Part shown: piece by piece, positions 1 through 4,428 of the stretch
Numbering within the stretch: position 1 is the stretch's first letter
Layout: the number at the start of each line of letters is the position of its first letter
Assembly: GCA_012959845.1 (NCBI GenBank)
Contig: DUCL01000059.1
Span: forward strand, 1-5,702
DNA: 5,702 bases
Reading direction: 5' to 3'
Source of the DNA: Candidatus Poseidoniales archaeon
Lineage (GTDB): Archaea > Thermoplasmatota > Poseidoniia > Poseidoniales > Poseidoniaceae
Made by a program: the position numbers and the translations under genes
Notes under the pieces: generated by a model
Database searches by the model: none
Told to the model about the DNA's origin: nothing
Seen by the model: the letters and a program-made list of their open reading frames with translations, nothing else

Positions 1-2
1 TA

Positions 3-287
3 CATCCAGCACTTGCAGAAGATGTAGCATTGTATGAGCATACCTTTGTCCATGAGTTATTGCATGCTAGCGGTCTTACTCTACACTCAAAGAAACACGA
101 TGACCTAACCAATCAGATTGCTCCATCTCCAAAAATGAGTGAATCACCTCTATTGCAGAAAATGAGAGAAGAGATAATTGGACAATCAGTTGTATCTCAG
201 TGGAATTGTAAAAATTGCGGCTATGTATGGGACCGAAAAACGGTAACAAAGCCAAAGCGGTGCTTCAAGTGTGCAAAACCTCTATGA
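3..287 (+). CDS. SprT/WLM-like zinc metalloprotease, 3' part only
   Basis: The reading frame is open to the left edge, so this is the C-terminal 94 residues of a longer protein. The TTG at 30 is internal and is not a credible start. Visible residues 17-21 read HELLH, a textbook HExxH zinc-binding and catalytic motif, followed by H28 and H32 (HSKKHDD), one of which could be the third zinc ligand as in SprT or WLM peptidases. The C-terminus is a zinc ribbon: CKNCGY, then about 14 residues, then CFKC. An HExxH helix followed by a C-terminal zinc ribbon is typical of SprT-like proteins, including DNA-protein crosslink proteases of the Spartan group. The assignment rests on motifs only; the N-terminal half lies outside the window, so substrate and role cannot be stated. 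WLM-type peptidase is the main alternative. Confidence 0.6.
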   Translation, partial: HPALAEDVALYEHTFVHELLHASGLTLHSKKHDDLTNQIAPSPKMSESPLLQKMREEIIGQSVVSQWNCKNCGYVWDRKTVTKPKRCFKCAKPL

Positions 288-292
288 TTTGT

Positions 293-337
293 CAGAAATC
301 TTGCTTTTGAAGCATTTCTGGGTGGTTTTATTCTATT
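293..337 (+). terminator. Hairpin plus T-rich tail after the metalloprotease gene
   Basis: Six nucleotides after the stop codon, CAGAAAT (293-299) pairs with ATTTCTG (314-320), and GCTT (303-306) pairs with AAGC (310-313) around a TTG loop, leaving only a three-base CTT bulge. The sequence then becomes T-rich (326-337, TTTTATTCTATT). This would end the upstream transcript before the tRNA gene. Archaeal termination depends mainly on T-rich stretches, so the hairpin's own role is uncertain. Confidence 0.5.
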
Positions 338-400
338 AAAATCAATTACTGTTTATTCATGTGCAACATTCATCAATAGTTGGCTACCGCCTGTGGATAA

Positions 401-474
401 GGGCGTATAGTGTAGCTTGGATATCACTTTGGCCTTCTAAGCCGAAAACTCGGGTTCGAATCCTGATACGCCCG
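401..474 (+). tRNA. tRNA-Arg (anticodon UCU)
   Basis: All four arms fold. The acceptor stem is GGGCGTA (401-407) with TACGCCC (467-473), with discriminator G474. The D-arm runs 410-427 with A14, G18G19 (419-420) and A21 in place. The anticodon stem is TTGGC (429-433) with GCCGA (441-445), enclosing the seven-base loop CTTCTAA, anticodon TCT at 436-438. The variable loop is four bases. The T-stem is TCGGG/CCTGA with one G-U pair, and the T-loop is TTCGAAT (455-461). No intron is present and CCA is not encoded. It reads AGA and AGG codons. The last 20 bases (456-475) recur at 627-646. No clear TATA box was found at a standard distance; TTTATTCAT near 352-360 is a weak candidate. Confidence 0.95.
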
Positions 475-475
475 C
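456..475 (+). repeat. 20-nt direct repeat, copy 1 (tRNA-Arg 3' end)
   Basis: This copy covers most of the T-loop, the 3' T-stem, the 3' acceptor strand and the discriminator of tRNA-Arg. The identical sequence TCGAATCCTGATACGCCCGC occurs at 627-646, 171 bases downstream. A tRNA 3' end repeated downstream is the usual form of an integration site (attL/attR), but the repeat could also be the remnant of a duplicated tRNA. Confidence 0.85.
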
Positions 476-519
476 CTTAATTCGTTGAGCAATGCTGCGG
501 CGTATGCATCAGAATTCTC

Positions 520-558
520 ACTGGAAGTTTGCTTATCTCTGATTACAAAACTTCCAGT
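520..558. repeat. Inverted repeat, 11-bp perfect stem
   Basis: ACTGGAAGTTT (520-530) and AAACTTCCAGT (548-558) are perfect inverted copies around a 17-base loop. No T-run follows, so it is not an obvious terminator. It lies inside the putative tRNA-like structure. Confidence 0.8.
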
Positions 559-562
559 TATC

Positions 563-602
563 GCGTGAACGGTTGTAATGTTGAATACTGTTCAGTTCAC
601 GC
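563..602. repeat. Inverted repeat, 8-bp perfect stem
   Basis: GCGTGAAC (563-570) and GTTCACGC (595-602) pair perfectly around a 24-base loop. Four nucleotides separate it from the preceding hairpin. The 3' arm is preceded by an extra GTTCA (590-594), offering an alternative, shorter register. Confidence 0.75.
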
Positions 603-626
603 TAACCTTCGTAGTAACTATTCAGG

Positions 627-646
627 TCGAATCCTGATACGCCCGC
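627..646 (+). repeat. 20-nt direct repeat, copy 2 (detached tRNA-Arg 3' end)
   Basis: This copy is identical to 456-475 but lacks a full tRNA upstream. Sequence identity stops immediately to the left: the first copy has GGGT before it, this one CAGG. It stops one base to the right (C versus T), so the repeat boundary is sharp. Interpretations are given with the tRNA-like RNA entry. Confidence 0.85.
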
Positions 647-732
647 TTCCAATGACAGTTGCTAATAGTGAATACTAAGGCTATTTTTGCTAAATTGTGA
701 TACGAATTATGTGCGGTATAACCCGATGCACT

Positions 733-740
733 CATATATG
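733..740 (+). promoter_or_regulatory. Candidate TATA box for the L41e gene
   Basis: CATATATG is centred about 30 bases before the L41e ATG. No Shine-Dalgarno sequence precedes that ATG, so a leaderless or near-leaderless transcript starting at or just before 767 would fit the usual archaeal TATA spacing of about 26 bases. Based on position and composition only. Confidence 0.4.
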
Positions 741-766
741 AATGGTCAGTCGGCGACCTGTTCACT

Positions 767-874
767 ATGAAGCGAGGTTCACGTGCTTGGAAGAAAACTG
801 GAAACCAGCGGTGGAAGTGGCGACGCAAGAAGCTACGACGCCGTAAGCGCGCTCGCCGACAAGCCAAGGCTTGA
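767..874 (+). CDS. rpl41e: Ribosomal protein L41e (eL41)
   Basis: This is a 35-codon gene, easily missed because of its length. The protein begins MKRGSRAWKKTGNQ and continues with an Arg/Lys helix containing RWKWRRKKLRRRKRARR. From memory, archaeal eL41 has the same layout: a KR..RxWKKxG start, the RWKW motif, then a basic helix. The eukaryotic form is about 25 residues and lacks the N-terminal part. eL41 is a single helix buried in rRNA at the intersubunit bridge of the ribosome. Seventeen of 35 residues are Arg or Lys, mostly CGN and AAG codons. The ATG has no Shine-Dalgarno sequence, suggesting leaderless expression from the TATA-like box at 733-740. The tRNA-Trp gene starts 18 bases after the stop with no obvious promoter of its own, so the two may share a transcript (inference). 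Confidence 0.88.
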   Translation: MKRGSRAWKKTGNQRWKWRRKKLRRRKRARRQAKA

Positions 875-930
875 TTTGGTGTGACAAACAATGGGAGTAT
901 AGTATAGCTTGGTAGTATCGCGGGCTCCAG

Positions 931-999
931 TTGCACAGGAATGACGACGAGTGGGTTTGCTGACAGTTGATGACCAACTGGAGCGCCGACCTGTTGCAA
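931..999 (+). ncRNA. Intronic box C/D guide RNA for tRNA-Trp C34 and U39
   Basis: The parts in order: terminal stem TTGCACAGG (931-939) pairing with 990-999 apart from bulged T995; box C ATGACGA (941-947); 12-nt guide (948-959); box D' CTGA (960-963); box C' TTGATGA (967-973); 12-nt guide (974-985); box D CCGA (986-989). The D guide (975-984) pairs perfectly over 10 bp with 924-933, across the anticodon. G981, fifth from box D, faces C927, which is C34. The D' guide (950-958) pairs with 1042-1050 using two G-U pairs, and G955, fifth from D', faces T1045, which is U39. These are the two sites methylated by the Haloferax volcanii tRNA-Trp intron through L7Ae, Nop5 and fibrillarin. Targeting is therefore well supported; modification itself is not shown by sequence. 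Confidence 0.88.
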
Positions 1000-1043
1000 T
1001 CCTGCAAACCGTAGCCTCATCTAGAGAGGTGGTTTCAGAAGAA
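931..1043 (+). other. tRNA-Trp intron
   Basis: The intron has two domains. 931-999 is a box C/D guide RNA. 1002-1038 is a second stem-loop: CTG (1002-1004) with CAG (1036-1038), AAACC (1006-1010) with GGTTT (1031-1035), and CCTC (1015-1018) with GAGG (1026-1029) around a seven-base loop. A long intron carrying a methylation guide is known for haloarchaeal and other euryarchaeal pre-tRNA-Trp. The second stem-loop may help present the 3' splice site, as its base abuts the inferred central helix. Confidence 0.85.
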
Positions 1044-1094
1044 ATCCGCTGGGGGGGGTTCAAATCCCTCTGCTCCCACCACCTTTGAATTGTC

Positions 1095-1114
1095 ACGCAG
1101 TATTGCGTTTTTTT
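1095..1114 (+). terminator. Hairpin with T7 tail after tRNA-Trp
   Basis: ACGCA (1095-1099) and TGCGT (1104-1108) pair around the loop GTAT, and a run of seven T follows (1108-1114). It lies 14 bases after the tRNA CCA and would end the L41e/tRNA-Trp transcript. Confidence 0.65.
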
Positions 1115-1131
1115 ACACCATCCGACCCCAC

Positions 1132-1148
1132 TTTTTTCTGCTTTTTTT
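1132..1148 (+). terminator. Backup T-run terminator
   Basis: Two T-runs, T6 at 1132-1137 and T7 at 1142-1148, follow the hairpin terminator. Stacked T-runs are a usual archaeal termination signal and would protect the convergent minus-strand gene from read-through. Confidence 0.45.
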
Positions 1149-1154
1149 CTGGGA

Positions 1155-1176
1155 GGTTCAAATTGGGTTTGAAACC
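1155..1176. repeat. Inverted repeat in the convergent intergenic region
   Basis: GGTTCAAA (1155-1162) pairs with TTTGAAACC (1168-1176) around a five-base loop, with one A unpaired in the 3' arm. It sits between the tRNA-Trp terminators and the end of the minus-strand TM2 gene. On the minus strand it could fold in the 3' UTR of that gene, but no T-run follows there. Confidence 0.45.
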
Positions 1177-1226
1177 AACCTAAAAAGTTAGATTTTCTCA
1201 TCAGAGTAACCATACACATATCACGC

Positions 1227-1245
1227 ACCTCTTAGAGAAGGAGGT
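1227..1245. repeat. Inverted repeat 30 bases past the TM2-gene stop
   Basis: ACCTCTT (1227-1233) pairs with AAGGAGGT (1238-1245) around loop AGAG with a single bulged G. On the minus strand it lies in the 3' UTR of the TM2 protein gene and could stabilise or process the mRNA end. The AAGGAGGT arm resembles a strong ribosome binding site on the plus strand, but no gene follows it. Confidence 0.4.
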
Positions 1246-1274
1246 AACGTTTATTTTCTAATTATTAGGATTAA

Positions 1275-2129
1275 TCAATCAGAAAGTGGCATTCCATCGC
1301 CATCTCTAAAATTAGATGATACCAATGCCAATATTGATTCAATCAATGCCCAAGGTCCGGTAATTATCACGCCGAGCCCGAAAGTGAGAATTGTGATTAG
1401 CAACTGTGTTATCCCCAGACCAGTTTTTCCAAGGTAGAAATTGTGAACTCCGAATACTCCTAAGAAAAATCCTAACAGGAATGTTACTATTTTGGATCTA
1501 GTTCCAACACCAACTGGTTGTTGCATCATCATTCCTTGTTGGCCGTATGCCTGCATTGGCTGACCTTGCATTGACGGCTGTTGTTGAGCAGCAAATTGTC
1601 CCATTTGCTGTTGCTGAGGTGGATATTGGCTCATTTGCTGTTGTTGCTGTTGTTGCTGAGGTGGATATTGATTCATTTGCTGCTGCTGCTGTTGCGGAGG
1701 GTGTGTTTGGTGAACCACAGGTATGTGAGCAGTAGGTGCAGGTGTCGATGAAACTCCGGTGCTAAAAAATGGACTCCATGAACCATCTGGATTCGGGGTG
1801 GAAGTAGATTCAAGTGCAGGAACTCCATTAATTATAATAAAATCATAACGTACAGGGTCATTTCCGATTGAAGGATTTGAATGAGCAATCACTTCGATAA
1901 CTTGCCCATTATTTCGCATATCGGCAATAGTAAAAACTGCTCCTTCGTCATCAGGATAACATTCAGATGCAATACGTTGGAAGTTTTGAGATATCCATGA
2001 ATTATGATTTCCTACATTAGCAGTGGGGTTTGATGAAAAATCAGGATAGAATCGATTGGTGTGAGATAAGGCGTCTTCATCATCAAATCCTTGTGATTTT
2101 AGGTTGTTAAAATAGGCCTGTGCATCCAT
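1275..2129 (-). CDS. TM2-domain membrane protein with Q/P-rich linker
   Basis: 284 residues from the ATG at 2129; a TTG three codons upstream is possible but less likely. Residues 1-140 are a soluble, unrecognised region. Residues about 144-205 are a low-complexity Gln/Pro/Met tract with repeated QYPPQQQQ units. Residues about 211-272 form a TM2 domain: TRSKIVTFLLGFFLG, then the characteristic GVHNFYLGKTGLG turn (227-239), then a long second hydrophobic segment to 271. TM2 domains consist of two membrane helices joined by a short tight loop and occur in bacteria, archaea and eukaryotes; their function is mostly unknown. The N-terminal domain and linker would share one side of the membrane. 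The stop faces the tRNA-Trp terminators convergently, and the gene diverges from the subtilase. No Shine-Dalgarno sequence precedes the ATG, suggesting a leaderless or short-leader mRNA. The TM2 call is firm; the role is unknown. Confidence 0.88.
   Translation of the reverse strand: MDAQAYFNNLKSQGFDDEDALSHTNRFYPDFSSNPTANVGNHNSWISQNFQRIASECYPDDEGAVFTIADMRNNGQVIEVIAHSNPSIGNDPVRYDFIIINGVPALESTSTPNPDGSWSPFFSTGVSSTPAPTAHIPVVHQTHPPQQQQQQMNQYPPQQQQQQQQMSQYPPQQQQMGQFAAQQQPSMQGQPMQAYGQQGMMMQQPVGVGTRSKIVTFLLGFFLGVFGVHNFYLGKTGLGITQLLITILTFGLGVIITGPWALIESILALVSSNFRDGDGMPLSD
1604..1697 (-). repeat. Coding tandem repeat, 42-bp period (poly-Gln tract)
   Basis: TTGCTGAGGTGGATATTG occurs at 1611-1628 and again at 1653-1670, each followed by a near-identical TCATTTGCTG. 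The period is 42 bases (14 codons), encoding QYPPQQQQ-type units, with further CAA/CAG-only runs between. Such a tract can gain or lose units by slippage. Confidence 0.75.
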
Positions 2130-2156
2130 TGTAATCAATACGCGGTCATGGTCCTT

Positions 2157-2182
2157 GCATTTTGTATTATTGGAATATACGC
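2157..2182. promoter_or_regulatory. Shared divergent promoter region
   Basis: The 124-base gap between the divergent TM2 and subtilase genes holds AT-rich TATA-like sequences here. On the minus strand ATAATACAAAAT (about 2159-2170) lies 30-40 bases before the TM2-gene ATG. On either strand AATATAC (2174-2180) could serve. A second plus-strand candidate is CAATATG at 2206-2212. These are position-based guesses. Confidence 0.3.
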
Positions 2183-2228
2183 TTTTCTTTTCAAATCCCT
2201 GTAAGCAATATGTTGATGTGTGCGAGCA

Positions 2229-2243
2229 TAGCCCTATGGGCTA
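2229..2243. promoter_or_regulatory. Perfect palindrome before the subtilase gene
   Basis: TAGCCC (2229-2234) and GGGCTA (2238-2243) are perfect inverted copies around TAT. The palindrome ends 10 bases before the subtilase ATG. It could be an operator for a dimeric regulator or a hairpin in the short 5' leader that controls access to the start codon. Confidence 0.4.
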
Positions 2244-2244
2244 A

Positions 2245-2253
2245 GGGGTTATT
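2245..2253 (+). promoter_or_regulatory. Likely ribosome binding sequence of the subtilase
   Basis: GGGGTTATT directly abuts the ATG. GGGGTTAT matches six of eight bases of the Shine-Dalgarno sequence GAGGTGAT complementary to archaeal 16S rRNA. The same GGGTTATT-ATG string precedes the aminotransferase at 4484-4494. Confidence 0.35.
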
Positions 2254-4428
2254 ATGCGAAGAGCAATAGCAATTTTCTTATTTTCATTATTGATGGGTCC
2301 AATGACCGGTTCATTGACAACTCAACAAGATACTGATTTGTCTGATTGGATGGCTGTAGATGAACAACAAGTTCAGTGGATGAAAACATCATCAAGTCTA
2401 CAAATACCTCAACAACAATCTCCTATTTGGCTACAGAATTCACAGCCTTGGTGGCAGGTAACCACATTAGATCAAAACCGTAATTCAATCCATGATTCAC
2501 TAGAAACGTTTGTTGGAATTACTGGGGTAGGAGTTTCATACGCAGAACCAGTCACACAACAAAACATCGATGATATCAATCAACTTGGGCTCTTAGTATC
2601 TGATACTATAGAATCTGTTAACGCAGTATTACTCGGTCAAATAGATGCATCATTGGCTACAACATTGTCTCAATTAGATGGAGTTGTAATGGTTGAAAGA
2701 TATGGAGAAGTTGTTTTCTGGGGAGATGTACAAACTCAAGCGGTAAAGGCTCGTAACTCATCTCTTTATCCAGGTGCATGGGAATTTGGAGTTTCAGGAG
2801 AAGGCGTTGTAATTGCAATGGTTGATACCGGTGTCGATAATGAACATCCAGGTCTTAATCAGAAGTGGGTTGCGGGATATGATGCGGTCTGTTTTGTTCA
2901 TTCCGATCCATTATGCATAGCGAATGGTGGGCGAGAAACCGATGGTACATTTGACCCCGATGACGGCAATCAGCACGGAACAGCCTGCATGGGTATGGCC
3001 AGTGCAACTGGATTAGATGCTTCGGGGGCACAAACTGAGTTCTATGGAGCAGCACCAAATGCATCTTTAGTCGATGTTAGAATTGGAACAGATGCTGGAG
3101 CAGGTCCTTTTGAAAATTACATATTAGAACAAGAATTCTATGAATCTGCAATGAATGGTGTTCAATGGATTATTGACCATAAAGACGATGAATGGACCGG
3201 TGCTGATGAATCAAAGCATGGAATTGACATCATTTCCCTTTCATGGGGAATCACAAGCCATGAAACAGGTGGTTCAGACGGAGAAGATATGCATAGCCGA
3301 ATTCTAAATGAAGCGATGGAAGCTGGAATTGTGGTAAGTGTCGCTGCTGGAAACGATGGTCCTGATAATGATGGATTATCGGGAATGGGTTCAGGCAATC
3401 TAGCGATTACAGTTGGTGCAACTGACGATATCAATTCCGTAGATAGAAGTGATGATACAGTTGCAGGTTATTCTTCAAGAGGGCCACGACGAGATAATGG
3501 TGATGGCAATCCATTAAATGAACTAAAGCCAGAAATCAGTGCTCCAGGTACTAATATCATTCAAGCGGAAGGTTGTGTGACCACTGGTCTGTGCAATAAT
3601 TTATTCAGTGATGCAAGCCAAAATGGCTACACTGGCAGAGGTTCAGGAACATCCTATGCTACTCCTTCAGTATCAGGAATAATCGCATTAGTTCTTGAGA
3701 TGAATCCAGACCTAACTCCGCTTGAAGTAAAAGAGATTCTCAAATTTACTGCAGAACGACGCGGACCTGCATCACAACCTGATGTAGACCCATTTTGGAA
3801 TCGTGATTTTGGCTGGGGTATGGTCGATGCTTACGAAGCGGTCAAACTGGCACAATACATTAACCAAAGTGGATTGAATGGTGCATTGGATGTTTATACT
3901 CAAGTTCACATTAGCAATTCAAGTATTAACCAAACAACCGGATTACACGAATTAACTGGAGAAACTTGGGGACAAATGGGCTCAGTAAGTTCTGTTGAAT
4001 ATCGAATCAATGATGGAAGTTGGAATAGTGCTTCATTCCAGATGGAAGAGAATGTTACTGCTTTGCAAAGAATCAATTGGACTATTGCATTGGACCCTGC
4101 AAAGATTGGTAAGGGCAATCAATCAATTGAAATCCGAGCAATTAATTCTGAAGGTCTTCAATCTTTACCGATATTAACTCAAGTTGAAGGAACCGGTTTG
4201 GCAACCAGTTCTTCTATCTCATGGACAGTGGGGCAGTATGCAGCCTTTGCAGGTGTAATTGTATTAGTGTGCTTGATTGGATTGCTATTCCAAGCACGTA
4301 CTGAAGATCCATTCTCTCTTGATGTTAATTATTCAGACGATGGAATTGAAGAAGTATTGGATGCGGATAAAGATTTGGCGGCAGTAGTCGATGCTGAGTT
4401 AGTCGTTGAAAATGATTCAAGTGGTTGA
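2254..4428 (+). CDS. Secreted, membrane-anchored subtilisin-like serine protease (S8)
   Basis: 724 residues. The N-terminus MRRAIAIFLFSLLMG is a signal peptide, so the enzyme acts outside the cytoplasmic membrane. Residues about 95-158 resemble an I9-type inhibitory propeptide that would be cleaved on maturation. The catalytic triad is intact: D191 in VDTGVD, H241 in QHGT, S467 in GTSYATP. Oxyanion N366 lies in VAAGND. The H-to-S distance of 226 residues exceeds that of subtilisin, mainly from an acidic, Gly-rich insertion around 275-345. Cys pairs at 213/221 and 441/447 could form disulfides. Residues about 545-648 look like an Ig-like beta domain with several N-glycosylation sequons (N559, N600, N608, N622). 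A transmembrane helix at 661-679 and an acidic cytoplasmic tail of about 45 residues anchor it. A role in extracellular protein breakdown is inferred. The start is supported by the signal peptide. Confidence 0.93.
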   Translation: MRRAIAIFLFSLLMGPMTGSLTTQQDTDLSDWMAVDEQQVQWMKTSSSLQIPQQQSPIWLQNSQPWWQVTTLDQNRNSIHDSLETFVGITGVGVSYAEPVTQQNIDDINQLGLLVSDTIESVNAVLLGQIDASLATTLSQLDGVVMVERYGEVVFWGDVQTQAVKARNSSLYPGAWEFGVSGEGVVIAMVDTGVDNEHPGLNQKWVAGYDAVCFVHSDPLCIANGGRETDGTFDPDDGNQHGTACMGMASATGLDASGAQTEFYGAAPNASLVDVRIGTDAGAGPFENYILEQEFYESAMNGVQWIIDHKDDEWTGADESKHGIDIISLSWGITSHETGGSDGEDMHSRILNEAMEAGIVVSVAAGNDGPDNDGLSGMGSGNLAITVGATDDINSVDRSDDTVAGYSSRGPRRDNGDGNPLNELKPEISAPGTNIIQAEGCVTTGLCNNLFSDASQNGYTGRGSGTSYATPSVSGIIALVLEMNPDLTPLEVKEILKFTAERRGPASQPDVDPFWNRDFGWGMVDAYEAVKLAQYINQSGLNGALDVYTQVHISNSSINQTTGLHELTGETWGQMGSVSSVEYRINDGSWNSASFQMEENVTALQRINWTIALDPAKIGKGNQSIEIRAINSEGLQSLPILTQVEGTGLATSSSISWTVGQYAAFAGVIVLVCLIGLLFQARTEDPFSLDVNYSDDGIEEVLDADKDLAAVVDAELVVENDSSG

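Larger units (their letters stand above)
497..646 (+). ncRNA. Possible tRNA-like structured RNA or tRNA-derived remnant
   Basis: No coding potential is seen here, but the base pairing is unusually rich. The ends pair as GGCGTA (499-504) with TACGCC (638-643), plus GC (497-498) with GC (645-646) across a bulged C644. A perfect 5-bp T-stem, TCAGG (622-626) with CCTGA (633-637), lies directly against this stem with no gap, exactly as in a tRNA. Its loop TCGAAT has six bases instead of seven. Between the ends are two hairpins: 520-530 with 548-558 (11 bp) and 563-570 with 595-602 (8 bp). They occupy the places of D-arm and anticodon arm but are larger and lack the invariant tRNA bases. A G-U pair of the real tRNA T-stem (452/464) is A-T here (624/635), so pairing is kept. 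It may be an expanded tRNA-like RNA, a decayed tRNA or an integration scar. Not matched to a known RNA family. Confidence 0.35.
893..1078 (+). tRNA. tRNA-Trp (anticodon CCA) with 113-nt intron
   Basis: The exons are 893-930 and 1044-1078. The acceptor stem is GGGAGTA (893-899) with TGCTCCC (1071-1077), discriminator A1078, and CCA follows at 1079-1081. The D-arm is 902-918 with G18G19 at 911-912. The anticodon stem is GCGGG (920-924) with TCCGC (1045-1049). The spliced loop reads C-T-CCA-G-A, with the anticodon at 927-929, G37 at 930 and A38 at 1044. The T-arm is GGGGG/CCCTC with loop TTCAAAT (1059-1065). An intron between 37 and 38 is the canonical archaeal position. Splice sites fit a relaxed bulge-helix-bulge: 3' bulge AAA (1042-1044), central helix CTCC (925-928) with GAAG (1038-1041) containing one C-A mismatch, 5' bulge AGT (929-931), then a short TG/CA helix. 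The exact cut sites are therefore inferred from tRNA geometry. Confidence 0.93.

Noticed and set aside
497..646. tmRNA-like molecule
   Set aside because: The tRNA-like ends recall tmRNA, but there is no encoded tag peptide, no Ala-acceptor G-U identity pair and no CCA, and archaea generally lack SmpB.
754..995. CGACCTGTT repeated at 754-762 and 987-995
   Set aside because: Nine bases could match by chance. The second copy is explained by box D and the terminal stem of the guide RNA, and no structure links the first copy to it.
622..1228. Several overlapping minus-strand open frames of 80-132 codons across the L41e and tRNA-Trp region
   Set aside because: They run antisense through a tRNA, its guide-RNA intron and the L41e gene. 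They have no recognisable domains and owe their openness to the Arg-rich L41e codons on the other strand.
1238..1245. AAGGAGGT as a strong ribosome binding site
   Set aside because: No start codon with a sustained frame follows on the plus strand; it is one arm of the hairpin at 1227-1245.
1547..1735. Plus-strand open frame of 62 codons
   Set aside because: It is the antisense shadow of the CAA/CAG glutamine repeat in the TM2 gene and encodes only Ala/Val-rich low-complexity sequence.
2236..2244. Two-codon upstream frame ATG-GGC-TAA before the subtilase
   Set aside because: It is a by-product of the palindrome, with no binding site of its own; nothing suggests that it is translated.
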